From the NCBI RefSeq assembly GCF_003389455.1, contig NZ_QUAC01000148.1:35428-86314 (forward strand): a DNA stretch of 50,887 bases. Reading direction: 5' to 3'. The stretch's first letter is position 1. The number at the start of each line of letters is the position of its first letter. A program made the position numbers and the translations under genes. This DNA comes from Streptomyces inhibens (GTDB taxonomy: Bacteria; Actinomycetota; Actinomycetes; Streptomycetales; Streptomycetaceae). This document shows, one piece after another, positions 7,737-16,866 of this stretch. Under the pieces are notes generated by a model, which was not told where the DNA came from, did no database searches, and saw only the letters and a program-made list of their open reading frames with translations.

Positions 7737-9050
7737 ATGAGCTCGAACGCAGCGGCGGCGGCACCGGGGAAGAGCTGGGCATCGAGTCTCTTCCAGGGCC
7801 TGCAGAAGATGGGGCGCAGTCTGCAGTTGCCGATTGCCGTCCTGCCCGCTGCGGGCATTCTCATCGGTCTTGGCCAGCCGGATGTGTTCGGCGCGAAGGG
7901 GCTGGGTTGGACCGACGTCGCAAAGGTGTTCGCGGCCGCGGGTGGTGCGCTGCTGGATTCGGGGCTCGGTCTGCCGCTGCTGTTCTGTATCGGTGTGGCG
8001 ATCGGGATGGCCAAGAAGGCGGACGGTTCGACGGCGCTGGCCGCGGTGGCCGGCTTTCTCGTCTATTACTCGGTGCTGCACGCGTTCCCGTCGAGCTGCG
8101 TCCCGGGGCAGACGTACACACAGGCGGGCCTGTGGAGCGGGGTGTGCGTGGACAAGAGCCTCACGGTCACCCCGGCCGCCTTCCAGAATCCGGGTGTTTT
8201 CGGCGGCATCGTCATGGGATTTCTGTCCGCCTGGCTCTGGCAGCGCTTTCACCGGGTGAAGCTGGTGGACTGGCTGGGCTTTTTCAACGGCCGCCGGCTC
8301 GTGCCGATCATCATGGCCTTTGTCGGTGTGGCATTCGCGGTGGTGTGCCTGTTCGTCTGGCCCCCGATCGGTGCTGCGCTGACGAGTTTCAGTGAGTGGC
8401 TGTCGGCGCTGGGTGCGTGGGGTTCGGGGATTTTCGGCGTCGCCAACCGTGCGCTGCTGGTGATCGGCCTGCATCAGTTCCTGAACGTCTTTGTGTGGTT
8501 CCAGTTCGGCAGTTTCACCAAGCCGGACGGCACGGTCGTCCACGGTGATATCAACCGGTTCTTTGCGGGCGATCCGAATGCGGGGCAGTTCACCACCGGG
8601 TTCTTCCCGATCATGATGTTTGCGCTGCCGGCCGCGGCGCTGGCGATTGCGCACTGCGCCAAGCCTCATCGCCGTAAGGAGATCGCGGGCATGATGCTGT
8701 CGGTCGGTCTGACGTCGTTCGTGACGGGTGTGACCGAGCCGATCGAGTATTCGTTCATGTTCATCGCGCCGGTGCTGTACGCGATTCATGCCCTGCTGAC
8801 GGGTGTGTCGATGGTGGTGAGCTGGGCGCTGGGGGTGCACGACAGCTTCACTTTCTCGGCGGGCCTGATCGACTACGTCATCAACTGGAGGCTGGCGACC
8901 AAGCCCTGGTTGATCATTCCCATCGGACTGTGTTTCGCAGCGGTGTACTACGCGCTCTTCCGTTTCGTGATCACGAAGTTCAATCTGCCGACTCCGGGCC
9001 GCGAGCCGGACGAGGTGGGCGATGCGATGGAGCGGGAGAACATCAAGTAG
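7737..9050 (+). CDS. nagE1: PTS system EIIC permease (GlcNAc-type), nagE1-like
   Basis: 437 residues from the ATG at 7737, chosen because GGGAGG precedes it at good spacing; the upstream open frame is not supported. It is a free-standing EIIC membrane domain with about ten hydrophobic segments and the hallmark GVTEPIEYSF near residue 325. It starts with a family-typical amphipathic LFQGLQKMGRSLQLPI. Compared with nagE2 it has an extra loop of about 20 residues containing two cysteines, around the VPGQTYTQ region. It uses the EIIB encoded divergently and an EIIA encoded elsewhere. Probably controlled by DasR through the operator upstream. Confidence 0.92.
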   Translation: MSSNAAAAAPGKSWASSLFQGLQKMGRSLQLPIAVLPAAGILIGLGQPDVFGAKGLGWTDVAKVFAAAGGALLDSGLGLPLLFCIGVAIGMAKKADGSTALAAVAGFLVYYSVLHAFPSSCVPGQTYTQAGLWSGVCVDKSLTVTPAAFQNPGVFGGIVMGFLSAWLWQRFHRVKLVDWLGFFNGRRLVPIIMAFVGVAFAVVCLFVWPPIGAALTSFSEWLSALGAWGSGIFGVANRALLVIGLHQFLNVFVWFQFGSFTKPDGTVVHGDINRFFAGDPNAGQFTTGFFPIMMFALPAAALAIAHCAKPHRRKEIAGMMLSVGLTSFVTGVTEPIEYSFMFIAPVLYAIHALLTGVSMVVSWALGVHDSFTFSAGLIDYVINWRLATKPWLIIPIGLCFAAVYYALFRFVITKFNLPTPGREPDEVGDAMERENIK

Positions 9051-9165
9051 GTGAGCGGACCGCCCGCGGGAAACCCGCGCCGGTAGCAGCCGTTACGGCC
9101 CCCACCTGGCCTTCTGTGCCGCATCTGCCGGCCTCTGAGTCCTGGGACTCGGGGGCCGGTCGTCG

Positions 9166-9181
9166 TGTGGTCCACACCACT
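9166..9181. promoter_or_regulatory. DasR-type operator upstream of nagE2, site 1
   Basis: TGTGGTCCACACCACT, a near-perfect palindrome resembling the dre consensus, lies 135 bases before the nagE2 start. Confidence 0.7.
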
Positions 9182-9221
9182 TGGAAGAATGGATTCCTTT
9201 ATGCCCGGACTACATGCTAAG

Positions 9222-9237
9222 AATGGTCTAAACCACC
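9222..9237. promoter_or_regulatory. DasR-type operator upstream of nagE2, site 2
   Basis: AATGGTCTAAACCACC resembles the dre consensus and directly abuts site 3. Confidence 0.75.
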
Positions 9238-9264
9238 AGTGGTGTAGACCAAGGTGTAGACCAG
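9238..9264. promoter_or_regulatory. DasR-type operator upstream of nagE2, site 3 plus partial site
   Basis: AGTGGTGTAGACCAAG (9238-9253) is immediately followed by a further GGTGTAGACCAG (9253-9264). Together with site 2 this makes a back-to-back operator array in the 266-base gap before nagE2. Confidence 0.75.
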
Positions 9265-9316
9265 ACAGCGGGCCGTCCCCCCTTCCCCGAGTGCCCGCCT
9301 CACCAGGAGGAATCCG

Positions 9317-10570
9317 ATGAGTTCGGCCACCGCCACGAAGGCGGCCCCCGCGAAGAAGCGGGGCTCCGGCCTGTTCCAGGGCCTGCAGAAGATCGGCCGC
9401 AGCCTCCAGCTGCCGATCGCCGTACTGCCCGCCGCGGGCATCCTCAACCGCCTCGGCCAGCCGGACGTCTTCGGTGAGAAGGGCCTGGGCTGGATCGACG
9501 TCAGCAAGGTCTTCGCCGCGGCCGGTGGCGCCGTCTTCGACAATCTGCCGCTGCTGTTCTGCATAGGCGTCGCCATCGGCTTCGCGAAGAAGTCCGACGG
9601 CTCGACGGCGCTCGCCGCCCTGGTCGGTTTCCTGGTCTACAGCAATGTCCTCAAGGCGTTCCCGGTCACCGAAGGCCACATCGAGGCCGGCAAGTGGGTC
9701 GAACCGGTCGTCAACAATCCCGGTGTCCTCGGCGGCATCGTGATGGGTCTGCTGTCCGCGATCCTGTGGCAGCGCTACCACCGCAAGAAGCTGGTGGACT
9801 GGCTGGGCTTCTTCAACGGCCGCCGGCTCGTCCCGATCATCATGGCGTTCGTGGGCACCGCCGTCGGCGTGCTCTTCCTGCTGGTCTGGGAGCCCATCGG
9901 CAGCGGCATCTCCAGCTTCGGCGAGTGGATGACCGGCCTGGGGGCGGGCGGCGCGGGCCTCTTCGGCCTGATCAACCGCGCACTGCTGCCGATCGGTATG
10001 CACCAGTTCGTCAACACCGTCTCGTGGTTCCAGCTCGGTGACTTCACCGACGCCGCGGGCAAGGTCGCGCACGGCGACATCGGCCGCTTCTTCGCCGGCG
10101 ACCCGTCCGCCGGACAGTTCATGTCCGGCTTCTTCCCGATCATGATGTTCGGTCTGCCGGCCGCCGCGCTGGCCATCGCGCACACCGCCCGCCCCGAGCG
10201 CCGCAAGGCCGTCCTGGGCATGATGATCTCGCTGGCGCTGACCTCCTTCGTCTGCGGTATCACCGAGCCGATCGAGTTCTCGTTCCTGTTCATCGCGCCG
10301 GTGCTGTACGCGATCCACGCGCTGCTGACCGCCGTCTCGATGGCCGTCACCTGGGCGCTCGGCGTGCACGACGGCTTCACCTTCTCCGCGGGCTTCATCG
10401 ACTACGCGCTGAACTGGAACCTGGCCACCAAGCCCTGGATGATCATTCCGATCGGCCTGGTCTTCGCGGCGGTCTACTACCTGCTCTTCCGCTTCGCGAT
10501 CACCAAGTTCAACCTCACCACCCCGGGCCGGGAGCCCGAGGAAGAGGTCGAGGACCTGACGAAGGCGTAG
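9317..10570 (+). CDS. nagE2: PTS system GlcNAc-specific EIIC permease
   Basis: 417 residues; start ATG with AGGAGG at good spacing. It is a free-standing EIIC domain, very similar to nagE1 but without the extra loop, with the hallmark GITEPIEFSFLF, GFFNGRRLVPIIMAF and about ten hydrophobic segments. By family and by position it is the main N-acetylglucosamine permease, coupled to phosphorylation by NagF. The C-terminus is acidic (EPEEEVEDLTKA). The upstream array of DasR-type operators predicts strong induction by amino sugars. A long hairpin terminator separates it from the convergent gene downstream. Confidence 0.95.
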   Translation: MSSATATKAAPAKKRGSGLFQGLQKIGRSLQLPIAVLPAAGILNRLGQPDVFGEKGLGWIDVSKVFAAAGGAVFDNLPLLFCIGVAIGFAKKSDGSTALAALVGFLVYSNVLKAFPVTEGHIEAGKWVEPVVNNPGVLGGIVMGLLSAILWQRYHRKKLVDWLGFFNGRRLVPIIMAFVGTAVGVLFLLVWEPIGSGISSFGEWMTGLGAGGAGLFGLINRALLPIGMHQFVNTVSWFQLGDFTDAAGKVAHGDIGRFFAGDPSAGQFMSGFFPIMMFGLPAAALAIAHTARPERRKAVLGMMISLALTSFVCGITEPIEFSFLFIAPVLYAIHALLTAVSMAVTWALGVHDGFTFSAGFIDYALNWNLATKPWMIIPIGLVFAAVYYLLFRFAITKFNLTTPGREPEEEVEDLTKA

Positions 10571-10608
10571 GCCGCAAGGCCGCAAGGCCGCACAGGCCCA
10601 TGGCACAC

Positions 10609-10648
10609 GAAGGGCCCCGGAACCGTACCCACGGTTCCGGGGCCCTTC
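10609..10648. terminator. Bidirectional intrinsic terminator
   Basis: A perfect 18-bp inverted repeat (10609-10626 and 10631-10648) with a 4-base loop, between convergent nagE2 and the metallohydrolase gene. A partial copy of the right arm, GGGGCCCTTCGTCGTA, follows. Confidence 0.85.
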
Positions 10649-10711
10649 GTCGTATGACCGGGGCCCTTCGTCGTACGAAGGGACGGCCGGCTCAGATTGG
10701 GGGCGGCCGCC

Positions 10712-11464
10712 TCAGATCTCGTACACCGCGCCCGCCTTGGCGACCTCGACCGGCCCGTCGTAGACCTTCTGCGCATCGCGGATGTTGATGTCCGGGTCGG
10801 TCCACGGCGGGATATGGGTCAGCACCAGCCGGCCCGCCCCGGCCCGCCGGGCGTGCTCGCCGGCCTCCCGGCCGTTGAGGTGCAGATCCGGGATGTCTTC
10901 CTTGCCGTAGGTGAAGGACGCCTCGCACAGGAAGAAGTCGGTGCCCGCGGCGAGGGTGTCCAGCGCGTCGCAGACGCCGGTGTCCCCGGAGTACGTCAGG
11001 GACCTGCCGTCGTGCTCGATACGGAAGCCGAACGCCTCCACCGGGTGGCTGACCCGCTCCGTACGGATCGTGAACGGCCCGATGGTGAACGTGCCCGGCG
11101 TCAGGGTGCGGAACTCGAAGACCTCGCTCATCGCGCCCTCGTGCGGCAGATCGGCGTGTGCCACGGTCAGCCGCTGCTCGGTGCCGGCCGGCCCGTAGAC
11201 CGGCATCGGCGCGCAACGGCCGCCGTCCGGGCGGTAGTACCGCACGACGAAGTACCCGCACAGATCGATGCAGTGGTCTGCATGCAGATGCGACAGGAGT
11301 ACGGCATCCAGGTCATAGAGGCCGGAGTGGCGCTGCAGCTCGCCCAGGGCGCCGTTGCCCATGTCGAGGAGCAGCCTGAAGCCGTCGGCCTCCAGGAGGT
11401 AGCTCGAGCAGGCCGATTCCATGGAAGGGAACGACCCCGAGCATCCGACGACAGTGAGCTTCAT
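10712..11464 (-). CDS. Metallo-beta-lactamase-fold hydrolase (RNase Z/CpdP-like)
   Basis: 250 residues from the ATG at 11464, preceded by GGAGG; the longer open frame upstream is Pro/Arg-rich and unsupported. The fold begins with KLTVVGCSGSFP. The zinc motif HLHADH (His59, His61, Asp63, His64) follows, with later ligands probably in ERVSHPVEAFG, TYSGDTGVCD and VLTHIPPW. This pattern fits the RNase Z/ElaC and cyclic-nucleotide phosphodiesterase branch. It lacks the long exosite arm of true RNase Z, so the substrate is open: RNA, cyclic nucleotides or a small ester. It converges on nagE2. Confidence 0.85.
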   Translation of the reverse strand: MKLTVVGCSGSFPSMESACSSYLLEADGFRLLLDMGNGALGELQRHSGLYDLDAVLLSHLHADHCIDLCGYFVVRYYRPDGGRCAPMPVYGPAGTEQRLTVAHADLPHEGAMSEVFEFRTLTPGTFTIGPFTIRTERVSHPVEAFGFRIEHDGRSLTYSGDTGVCDALDTLAAGTDFFLCEASFTYGKEDIPDLHLNGREAGEHARRAGAGRLVLTHIPPWTDPDINIRDAQKVYDGPVEVAKAGAVYEI

Positions 11465-11803
11465 ACGGGCGTGAACCTCCGTGGGCGGGGGCGGCGGCCG
11501 GCGGCCGGCGGGTCTTCCCGGCGGGGCCGTGCCGGGTTGTGCCGGGTCCTGGGCGGTCTGTGCGGTGCCCACGAGCGTAAGGCGCAAAAGGTCCTGTGGC
11601 GCCTCCAGCGGGGCGAGCTGTGGGCGGAATCACCAGTCCGGGCTGACGCCCCGTACGCCCGTACGTAGTGGCCGCTGCCGCATCCATTCTGCGGGGCCCG
11701 CGGCGCCGTGGCTGAATCGCCATGCGGTCTGAAGTTCTGCGGGGGCGCCCCAGCGTTACTGGGACACCCCCGGGCATAGTCGGCGCAGCCCGCCGGCAGG
11801 CGG
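11465..11803. other. Intergenic region between cysM and the metallohydrolase gene
   Basis: A 339-base gap with both flanking genes on the minus strand. At its left-hand start it carries the metallohydrolase ribosome site. At its right end an inverted repeat GGGCATA/TATGCCC (about 11774-11811) with a GC-rich interior overlaps the cysM stop and could act as its terminator. I see no gene in between. Confidence 0.4.
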
Positions 11804-13035
<1,232 letters not shown>

Positions 13036-13178
13036 GGGGAGTGCTCCTGTCGGAGTGAGTGCGGTGGCGGGGCTGGTGCGTCCCGGGTGCACGGCGGTAC
13101 GGCGTGCCGGGGGGCGTCGGGTGACGCGGAAGGTGCGGGGCGGGGACCGGCGCGCGCCGCGCCCGGTGCGGGCCCGGG

Positions 13179-13316
13179 TCAGGCGGCGGCGCAGCGCGGA
13201 CAGATGGCGCTGGAAAGGCGGCACAGATCCACGTGCAGCCGTGCGGCTCCGCAGCCGAACGCGCCCAGCAGGGCAGATGCGGAGCGACGCGTGGCGAGCG
13301 GAGCGAGCAGCATCAT
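13179..13316 (-). CDS. Putative cysteine-containing leader peptide upstream of cysO-cysM
   Basis: 45 residues from tandem ATGs at 13316/13313, preceded by GAGAAGAGG. The C-terminal part, RLHVDLCRLSSAICPRCA, matches what I recall of short actinobacterial leader peptides found upstream of sulfur-assimilation genes. Four cysteines lie in the last 25 residues or so, three of them within the final 14. The stop codon is 143 bases upstream of cysO. By analogy with cysteine attenuation uORFs in mycobacteria, ribosome stalling at Cys codons under cysteine shortage could raise cysO-cysM expression. The exact start is uncertain. Confidence 0.65.
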   Translation of the reverse strand: MMLLAPLATRRSASALLGAFGCGAARLHVDLCRLSSAICPRCAAA

Positions 13317-13436
13317 GCCCGGCCTCTTCTCGCTCACGTCGTGGTCAACCATGCGGTCATCGTATCGATTCCCGGTCCGGGTATTGGAACCTCGTCCCAT
13401 GATGCGGACGATCGGTGTACGCCAGGTGGGACGCGA

Positions 13437-13862
13437 TCAGGAGTACGCCGCCACGACCTCGACATCTTCCTCCGTGACCTCGCCGTTGACGATACGGAAC
13501 GAGCGGAACTGGAAGGGTCCGGCGTCGTCGGTGTCGGCGGTGGAGACCAGGACATAGTGGGCATCGGGCTCGTTCGCGTACGAGATGTCGGTACGCGAGG
13601 GGTAGGCCTCGGTGGCGGTGTGCGAGTGGTAGATGATCACCGGCTCCTCGTCCCGGTCGTCCATCTCGCGGTAGAGCTTGAGCAGGTCCGAGGAGTCGAA
13701 TTCGTAGAACGTGGGTGAGCGGGCGGCGTTCAGCATCGGGATGAACCGCTCGGGACGGCCGCTGCCGGCCGGGCCCGCGACCACACCGCAGGCCTCGTCG
13801 GGGTGGTCCTGGCGGGAGTGCTCGACGATCTGGTCGTAGAGGGCCTTGGTAAGGGTCAGCAT
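13437..13862 (-). CDS. mec: JAMM/MPN zinc metallopeptidase Mec ([CysO]-cysteine peptidase)
   Basis: 141 residues from the ATG at 13862. An upstream ATG at 13880 lies inside a large hairpin and is less likely. The JAMM motif is complete: Glu23 in PDEACG, His79-Ser-His81, Ser89 and Asp92 (HSHTATEAYPSRTD), the last three residues fitting HxH-x7-S-x2-D. In M. tuberculosis the homologue releases cysteine from CysO-cysteine. Here it may also trim the Met-Val tail of CysO. Neither start has a clear ribosome site, so a leaderless or weakly translated message is possible. It is upstream of the leader peptide, cysO and cysM on the same strand. Confidence 0.93.
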   Translation of the reverse strand: MLTLTKALYDQIVEHSRQDHPDEACGVVAGPAGSGRPERFIPMLNAARSPTFYEFDSSDLLKLYREMDDRDEEPVIIYHSHTATEAYPSRTDISYANEPDAHYVLVSTADTDDAGPFQFRSFRIVNGEVTEEDVEVVAAYS

Positions 13863-13875
13863 GGCGCCAAGAATA

Positions 13876-13926
13876 AGCATGCGGGCCCGCGCGTACCGAG
13901 GGATGGTACGCACGGGCCCGCATGCT
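13876..13926 (-). terminator. 22-bp hairpin between the permease and mec
   Basis: Arms 13876-13897 and 13905-13926 pair with one mismatch around a 7-base loop. On the minus strand the hairpin is followed by TTATTCTT, as expected for an intrinsic terminator of the permease gene. It ends 14 bases before the chosen mec start, so it may also be part of a mec leader. Confidence 0.7.
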
Positions 13927-13985
13927 GGACAGCTGAACGGAATCAGCCCGTCCGGCCGGGGTGGTGGCCCACCCCGGCCGCGGCC

Positions 13986-15452
13986 TCAGTTCTTCGCGTC
14001 CTTGGCGGGGACCTCCTGCGGGGCAGCGTCGGCCGCCAGGCCGTTCGCCGCTTCCCGCCGCTTGATGCAGAGGTAGCCCACGCCCAGGATGAGCGCCCAC
14101 ACGGGGGCGGCGTAGAGCGAGATCCGGGCGTCCGGGTCGACGCCCATCATCACGATCACCATGGCGATGAAGGCCAGAGCGAAGATCGAGGTGTAGGGGC
14201 TGCCGGGAGCCTTGAACTCGGACTGCGGCAGCTCGCCGCGGTTCGCCTTGGCGCGGTAGCGCAGCTGGGAGGCGAGAATGACGATCCAGGCCCACATACC
14301 GGAGATGGTGGCGAAGGAGACGACGTAGTTGAAGGCGTCGCCCGGCCACTGGTAGTTGATCCAGACGCCGAACAGCATCATGCCGACCGACACTCCGGTG
14401 CCCCAGGTGGGCAGGCCGTTCTTGCTGAGCTTGGTGAAGAGCTTCGGGCCCTGGCCGTTGAGCGCGAGGTCGCGCAGCATCCGGCCGGTGGAGTACATGC
14501 CGGAGTTGGCGGAGGAGAGCGCAGCGGTCAGCACGACGAAGTTGACGATGCCGGCGCCGGCCGGCAGGCCGATCTGCTGGAAGGCGGCGACGAACGGGCT
14601 GACGCCCGGCTTGAAGACCGTCCAGCTGACGACGGACAGGATGATGATCAGCGCGCCGATGTAGAAGAGGCCGATCCGCCACGGCACGGTGTTGATGGCC
14701 TGGGGCAGGACCTTCTTCGGGTTGTTCGCCTCGCCCGCGGTGACGCCGACGAGTTCGACGGCGAGGAAGGCGAACATCACGATCTGCAGCGTCATCAGCG
14801 TGCCGCCGATGCCCTTGGGGAAGAAGCCGCCGTGGGACCACAGGTTGGTGAAGGAGGCGGTGTCACCGGCGTTGGAGAAGCCGAGGGTGATCACGCCGAG
14901 GCCGATCAGGATCATGCCGATGATCGCGGTGACCTTGACCATCGAGAACCAGAATTCCAGCTCACCGAAGATCTTTACGGAGATCAGGTTGATACCGAAG
15001 AGCGCACACGTGAAGACGAGTGCCGAGACCCATTGCGGTATGCCCTGGTTCCAGTACTGCACATAGGTGGCCGCTGCAGTCACTTCCGTGATGCCGGTGA
15101 CGACCCAGAAAAGCCAGTACGTCCAGCCGGTCACGAAGCCGATGAACGGGCCGAGGAATTCACGGCCGTACTCGGAGAAGGAGCCGGATACGGGCCGGTA
15201 CATGAGCAGTTCGCCCAGGGCCCGCATGATGAAGAAGATGACCAGACCGACGATGGCGTAGGCCAGGATGATGCTCGGCCCGGCCATGGAGATCGCCTTG
15301 CCCGCTCCGAGGAACAGGCCAGTACCGATGGCGCCACCAATGGCGATCATCTGGATCTGGCGGTTTCCCAGACCCCGCTGGTAGCCCTCTTCAGGAGCGG
15401 GCCCAGCGGCCTCGTTGCCGTCGTGTTGCTTGTCGACCTGCACAGAGGTCAT
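13986..15452 (-). CDS. Amino acid permease (APC superfamily, AAT family)
   Basis: 488 residues from the ATG at 15452, supported by a GAAAGG site. The N-terminal sequence GLGNRQIQMIAIGGAIGTGLF is the hallmark of the amino acid transporter family, which includes asparagine, GABA, D-serine and aromatic amino acid permeases. Twelve hydrophobic segments follow, with the conserved TM3 region GWTYWLFWVV and later GEANNPKKVLPQAI. It is a proton-coupled importer; the substrate cannot be fixed, though asparagine or GABA types are nearest in feel. Its leader is unusually structured (15475-15507), and a terminator lies downstream. Confidence 0.92.
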   Translation of the reverse strand: MTSVQVDKQHDGNEAAGPAPEEGYQRGLGNRQIQMIAIGGAIGTGLFLGAGKAISMAGPSIILAYAIVGLVIFFIMRALGELLMYRPVSGSFSEYGREFLGPFIGFVTGWTYWLFWVVTGITEVTAAATYVQYWNQGIPQWVSALVFTCALFGINLISVKIFGELEFWFSMVKVTAIIGMILIGLGVITLGFSNAGDTASFTNLWSHGGFFPKGIGGTLMTLQIVMFAFLAVELVGVTAGEANNPKKVLPQAINTVPWRIGLFYIGALIIILSVVSWTVFKPGVSPFVAAFQQIGLPAGAGIVNFVVLTAALSSANSGMYSTGRMLRDLALNGQGPKLFTKLSKNGLPTWGTGVSVGMMLFGVWINYQWPGDAFNYVVSFATISGMWAWIVILASQLRYRAKANRGELPQSEFKAPGSPYTSIFALAFIAMVIVMMGVDPDARISLYAAPVWALILGVGYLCIKRREAANGLAADAAPQEVPAKDAKN

Positions 15453-15474
15453 GAGTGGTGCGCCTTTCTCCATA

Positions 15475-15507
15475 CCGACCCGGTCTGTCCGGGTCGGGTC
15501 CCGACCC
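15475..15507 (-). promoter_or_regulatory. Competing hairpins in the permease 5' leader
   Basis: CCGACCCGG (15475-15483) can pair with CCGGGTCGG (15489-15497). The latter can instead pair with CGACCC at 15502-15507. The two stems share a strand and are mutually exclusive. They end about 22 bases before the permease start, next to its ribosome site. Confidence 0.4.
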
Positions 15508-15600
15508 CCCGGATGGAGTTCCTGCACGCCGACGGTCGGCCGGCTAAGCGCTCCCGCAGCGACAGGGGTGGTGTCACTCACGGCAGGTCGTGAACATTTA

Positions 15601-15636
15601 TCACGGCCGTTCAAAGATCGACTAGTACGGCCGTGA
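15601..15636. promoter_or_regulatory. 10-bp inverted repeat upstream of the permease
   Basis: TCACGGCCGT (15601-15610) and ACGGCCGTGA (15627-15636) form a perfect inverted repeat with a 16-base AT-richer spacer, about 150 bases before the permease start. It could be an operator. The rest of the 320-base gap (15453-15772) holds no gene that I can support. Confidence 0.4.
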
Positions 15637-15743
15637 GGGGGACCACGGGGAAAATAGGACAAAGGCCAAAAGCGGCAGCACAACACACAGGCGTGGTGAC
15701 GCGATCGTTATGCGGATTTGAGCATCCGCTGAGCGAACAGTAC

Positions 15744-15771
15744 GCAAACAATCGGGACGGTACGCCCCGAT
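15744..15771 (-). terminator. Short hairpin after the DUF2017 gene
   Basis: ATCGGG (15751-15756) pairs with CCCGAT (15766-15771), followed on the minus strand by TGTTTGC. It lies directly after the stop codon of the DUF2017 gene. Confidence 0.5.
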
Positions 15772-15772
15772 A

Positions 15773-16366
15773 TCAGCCCATCAGTGACTCGACGAGGGTC
15801 TCCTGCAGTCCGCCGAGCCAGAGGTAGGCCATCACCATCGGCTTGCGCGGATCGCTGTCCGGCAGGCGCAGCAGCTCGCCGCCGTCCTCCTCGTCGGTGA
15901 CCTCCAGACGGGTCCCGATGGCCAGCCTGAGGTCGTTGAGGGCCCCCAGCCACCGCCGGCACTCGTCGGGCTTCAGCCGCAGCTGGGCGTTGCCGCCTTC
16001 GGGCGAGAGCGTGTCGAGCGCGCGGATCAGCGCGAGGGCGTCCTCGCGCTTGCGGGAGCGCAGATCGTTCTCGGTGTAGCGGCGGAACTCGGCGGAGGCG
16101 GCGCGTACGTCGTCGTCGGGGACGAGGTCGGGGCCGCCGTAGGCGTCGGGGAAGAGCCGGGCCAGGACCGGGTCGGCGGGCGGCTCACTGGGGCCGTCGT
16201 TGAAGATCGAGGCGAGCAGGTCGTCGCTCTCGCTGTCGCCCGCCTCCTCGCCCGGACCGAGCAGCTCGATCAGCTGGACGGCGAGGCTGCGCAGGATGGA
16301 GATCTCGATCTCGTCGAGCGGTACGGCGGCGCCGCCGTCGGGCAGCGGCTCGAAGTGACCGGTCAT
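15773..16366 (-). CDS. DUF2017 family protein
   Basis: 197 residues; the start overlaps the clpS stop as ATGA, with AGGA upstream, so it is translationally coupled to clpS. It is an acidic soluble protein, mostly helical, with family-typical stretches such as [18 protein letters not shown] near the N-terminus, then [10 protein letters not shown] and [14 protein letters not shown]. The C-terminus ends with [18 protein letters not shown]. In actinobacteria this family is regularly found next to clpS, as here. That suggests a role with the Clp adaptor, but no biochemical function is established to my knowledge. Confidence 0.88.
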   Translation of the reverse strand: MTGHFEPLPDGGAAVPLDEIEISILRSLAVQLIELLGPGEEAGDSESDDLLASIFNDGPSEPPADPVLARLFPDAYGGPDLVPDDDVRAASAEFRRYTENDLRSRKREDALALIRALDTLSPEGGNAQLRLKPDECRRWLGALNDLRLAIGTRLEVTDEEDGGELLRLPDSDPRKPMVMAYLWLGGLQETLVESLMG

Positions 16367-16725
16367 CGGCGGTCCTGCTGAAGGGTCGCCCACAGGCCGT
16401 AGCCGTGCATGGCCTGTACGTCGCGTTCCATCTCCTCGCGACTGCCGCTGGAGACGACCGCGCGGCCCTTGTGATGGACGTCGAGCATCAGCTGGTGCGC
16501 CTTGTCCTTGGAGTAACCGAAGTACGTCTGGAAGACATAGGAGACGTAGCTCATGAGGTTGACGGGGTCGTTGTGGACGATCGTGACCCACGGGACGTCG
16601 GGTTCGGGTACCTCGAAGGGAGCCTCGCTCGACTCTGGACGCTCGATCTCGACCGGGACACTGAGCGTGCAGTGATGCGGCCGAGGCGTGATCGTGGGTG
16701 ACGGGTGGGCGCTCACAGGCCCCAT
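16363..16725 (-). CDS. clpS: ATP-dependent Clp protease adaptor ClpS
   Basis: 120 residues. After a Pro-rich N-terminal tail of about 45 residues the ClpS core is clear: the substrate-binding [15 protein letters not shown], then [19 protein letters not shown], the binding-pocket histidines in [10 protein letters not shown] and the closing HGYGLWATL. ClpS binds the N-terminus of ClpC/ClpA and delivers N-end-rule substrates to ClpP. The start ATG at 16725 is preceded by GGGTGG; a GTG at 16716 is an alternative. It overlaps the DUF2017 gene by four bases and is divergent from pncB. Confidence 0.95.
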   Translation of the reverse strand: MGPVSAHPSPTITPRPHHCTLSVPVEIERPESSEAPFEVPEPDVPWVTIVHNDPVNLMSYVSYVFQTYFGYSKDKAHQLMLDVHHKGRAVVSSGSREEMERDVQAMHGYGLWATLQQDRR

Positions 16726-16830
16726 GCTGCCACCCGGGGGCGGGCGGCGCACAAATGCCCCTCCTACGGTCGCGTCGGCGAGCCGCGCGCCCCCGCTCCG
16801 GAGCGCCTCCGGCAGCACCCACCCACTATC

Positions 16831-16859
16831 GTCAAAGTGACGAGTAATGGGGGTAGCAT
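16831..16859 (+). promoter_or_regulatory. Putative promoter for pncB
   Basis: GTCAAA and TAGCAT (16854-16859) with a 17-base spacer. The expected transcription start falls at or one base before the pncB ATG, so the message may be leaderless. Assigned by eye. Confidence 0.35.
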
Positions 16860-16866
16860 CTCCCTC

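Noticed and set aside
8948..10606. 552-codon minus-strand frame opposite nagE2
   Set aside because: Arg/Asp/Gly-rich composition with no family signal; antisense shadow of a strongly recognised EIIC gene.
10712..11464. Naming the metallohydrolase rnz (RNase Z)
   Set aside because: It has the zinc motif but lacks a visible flexible arm typical of tRNA 3' processing enzymes.
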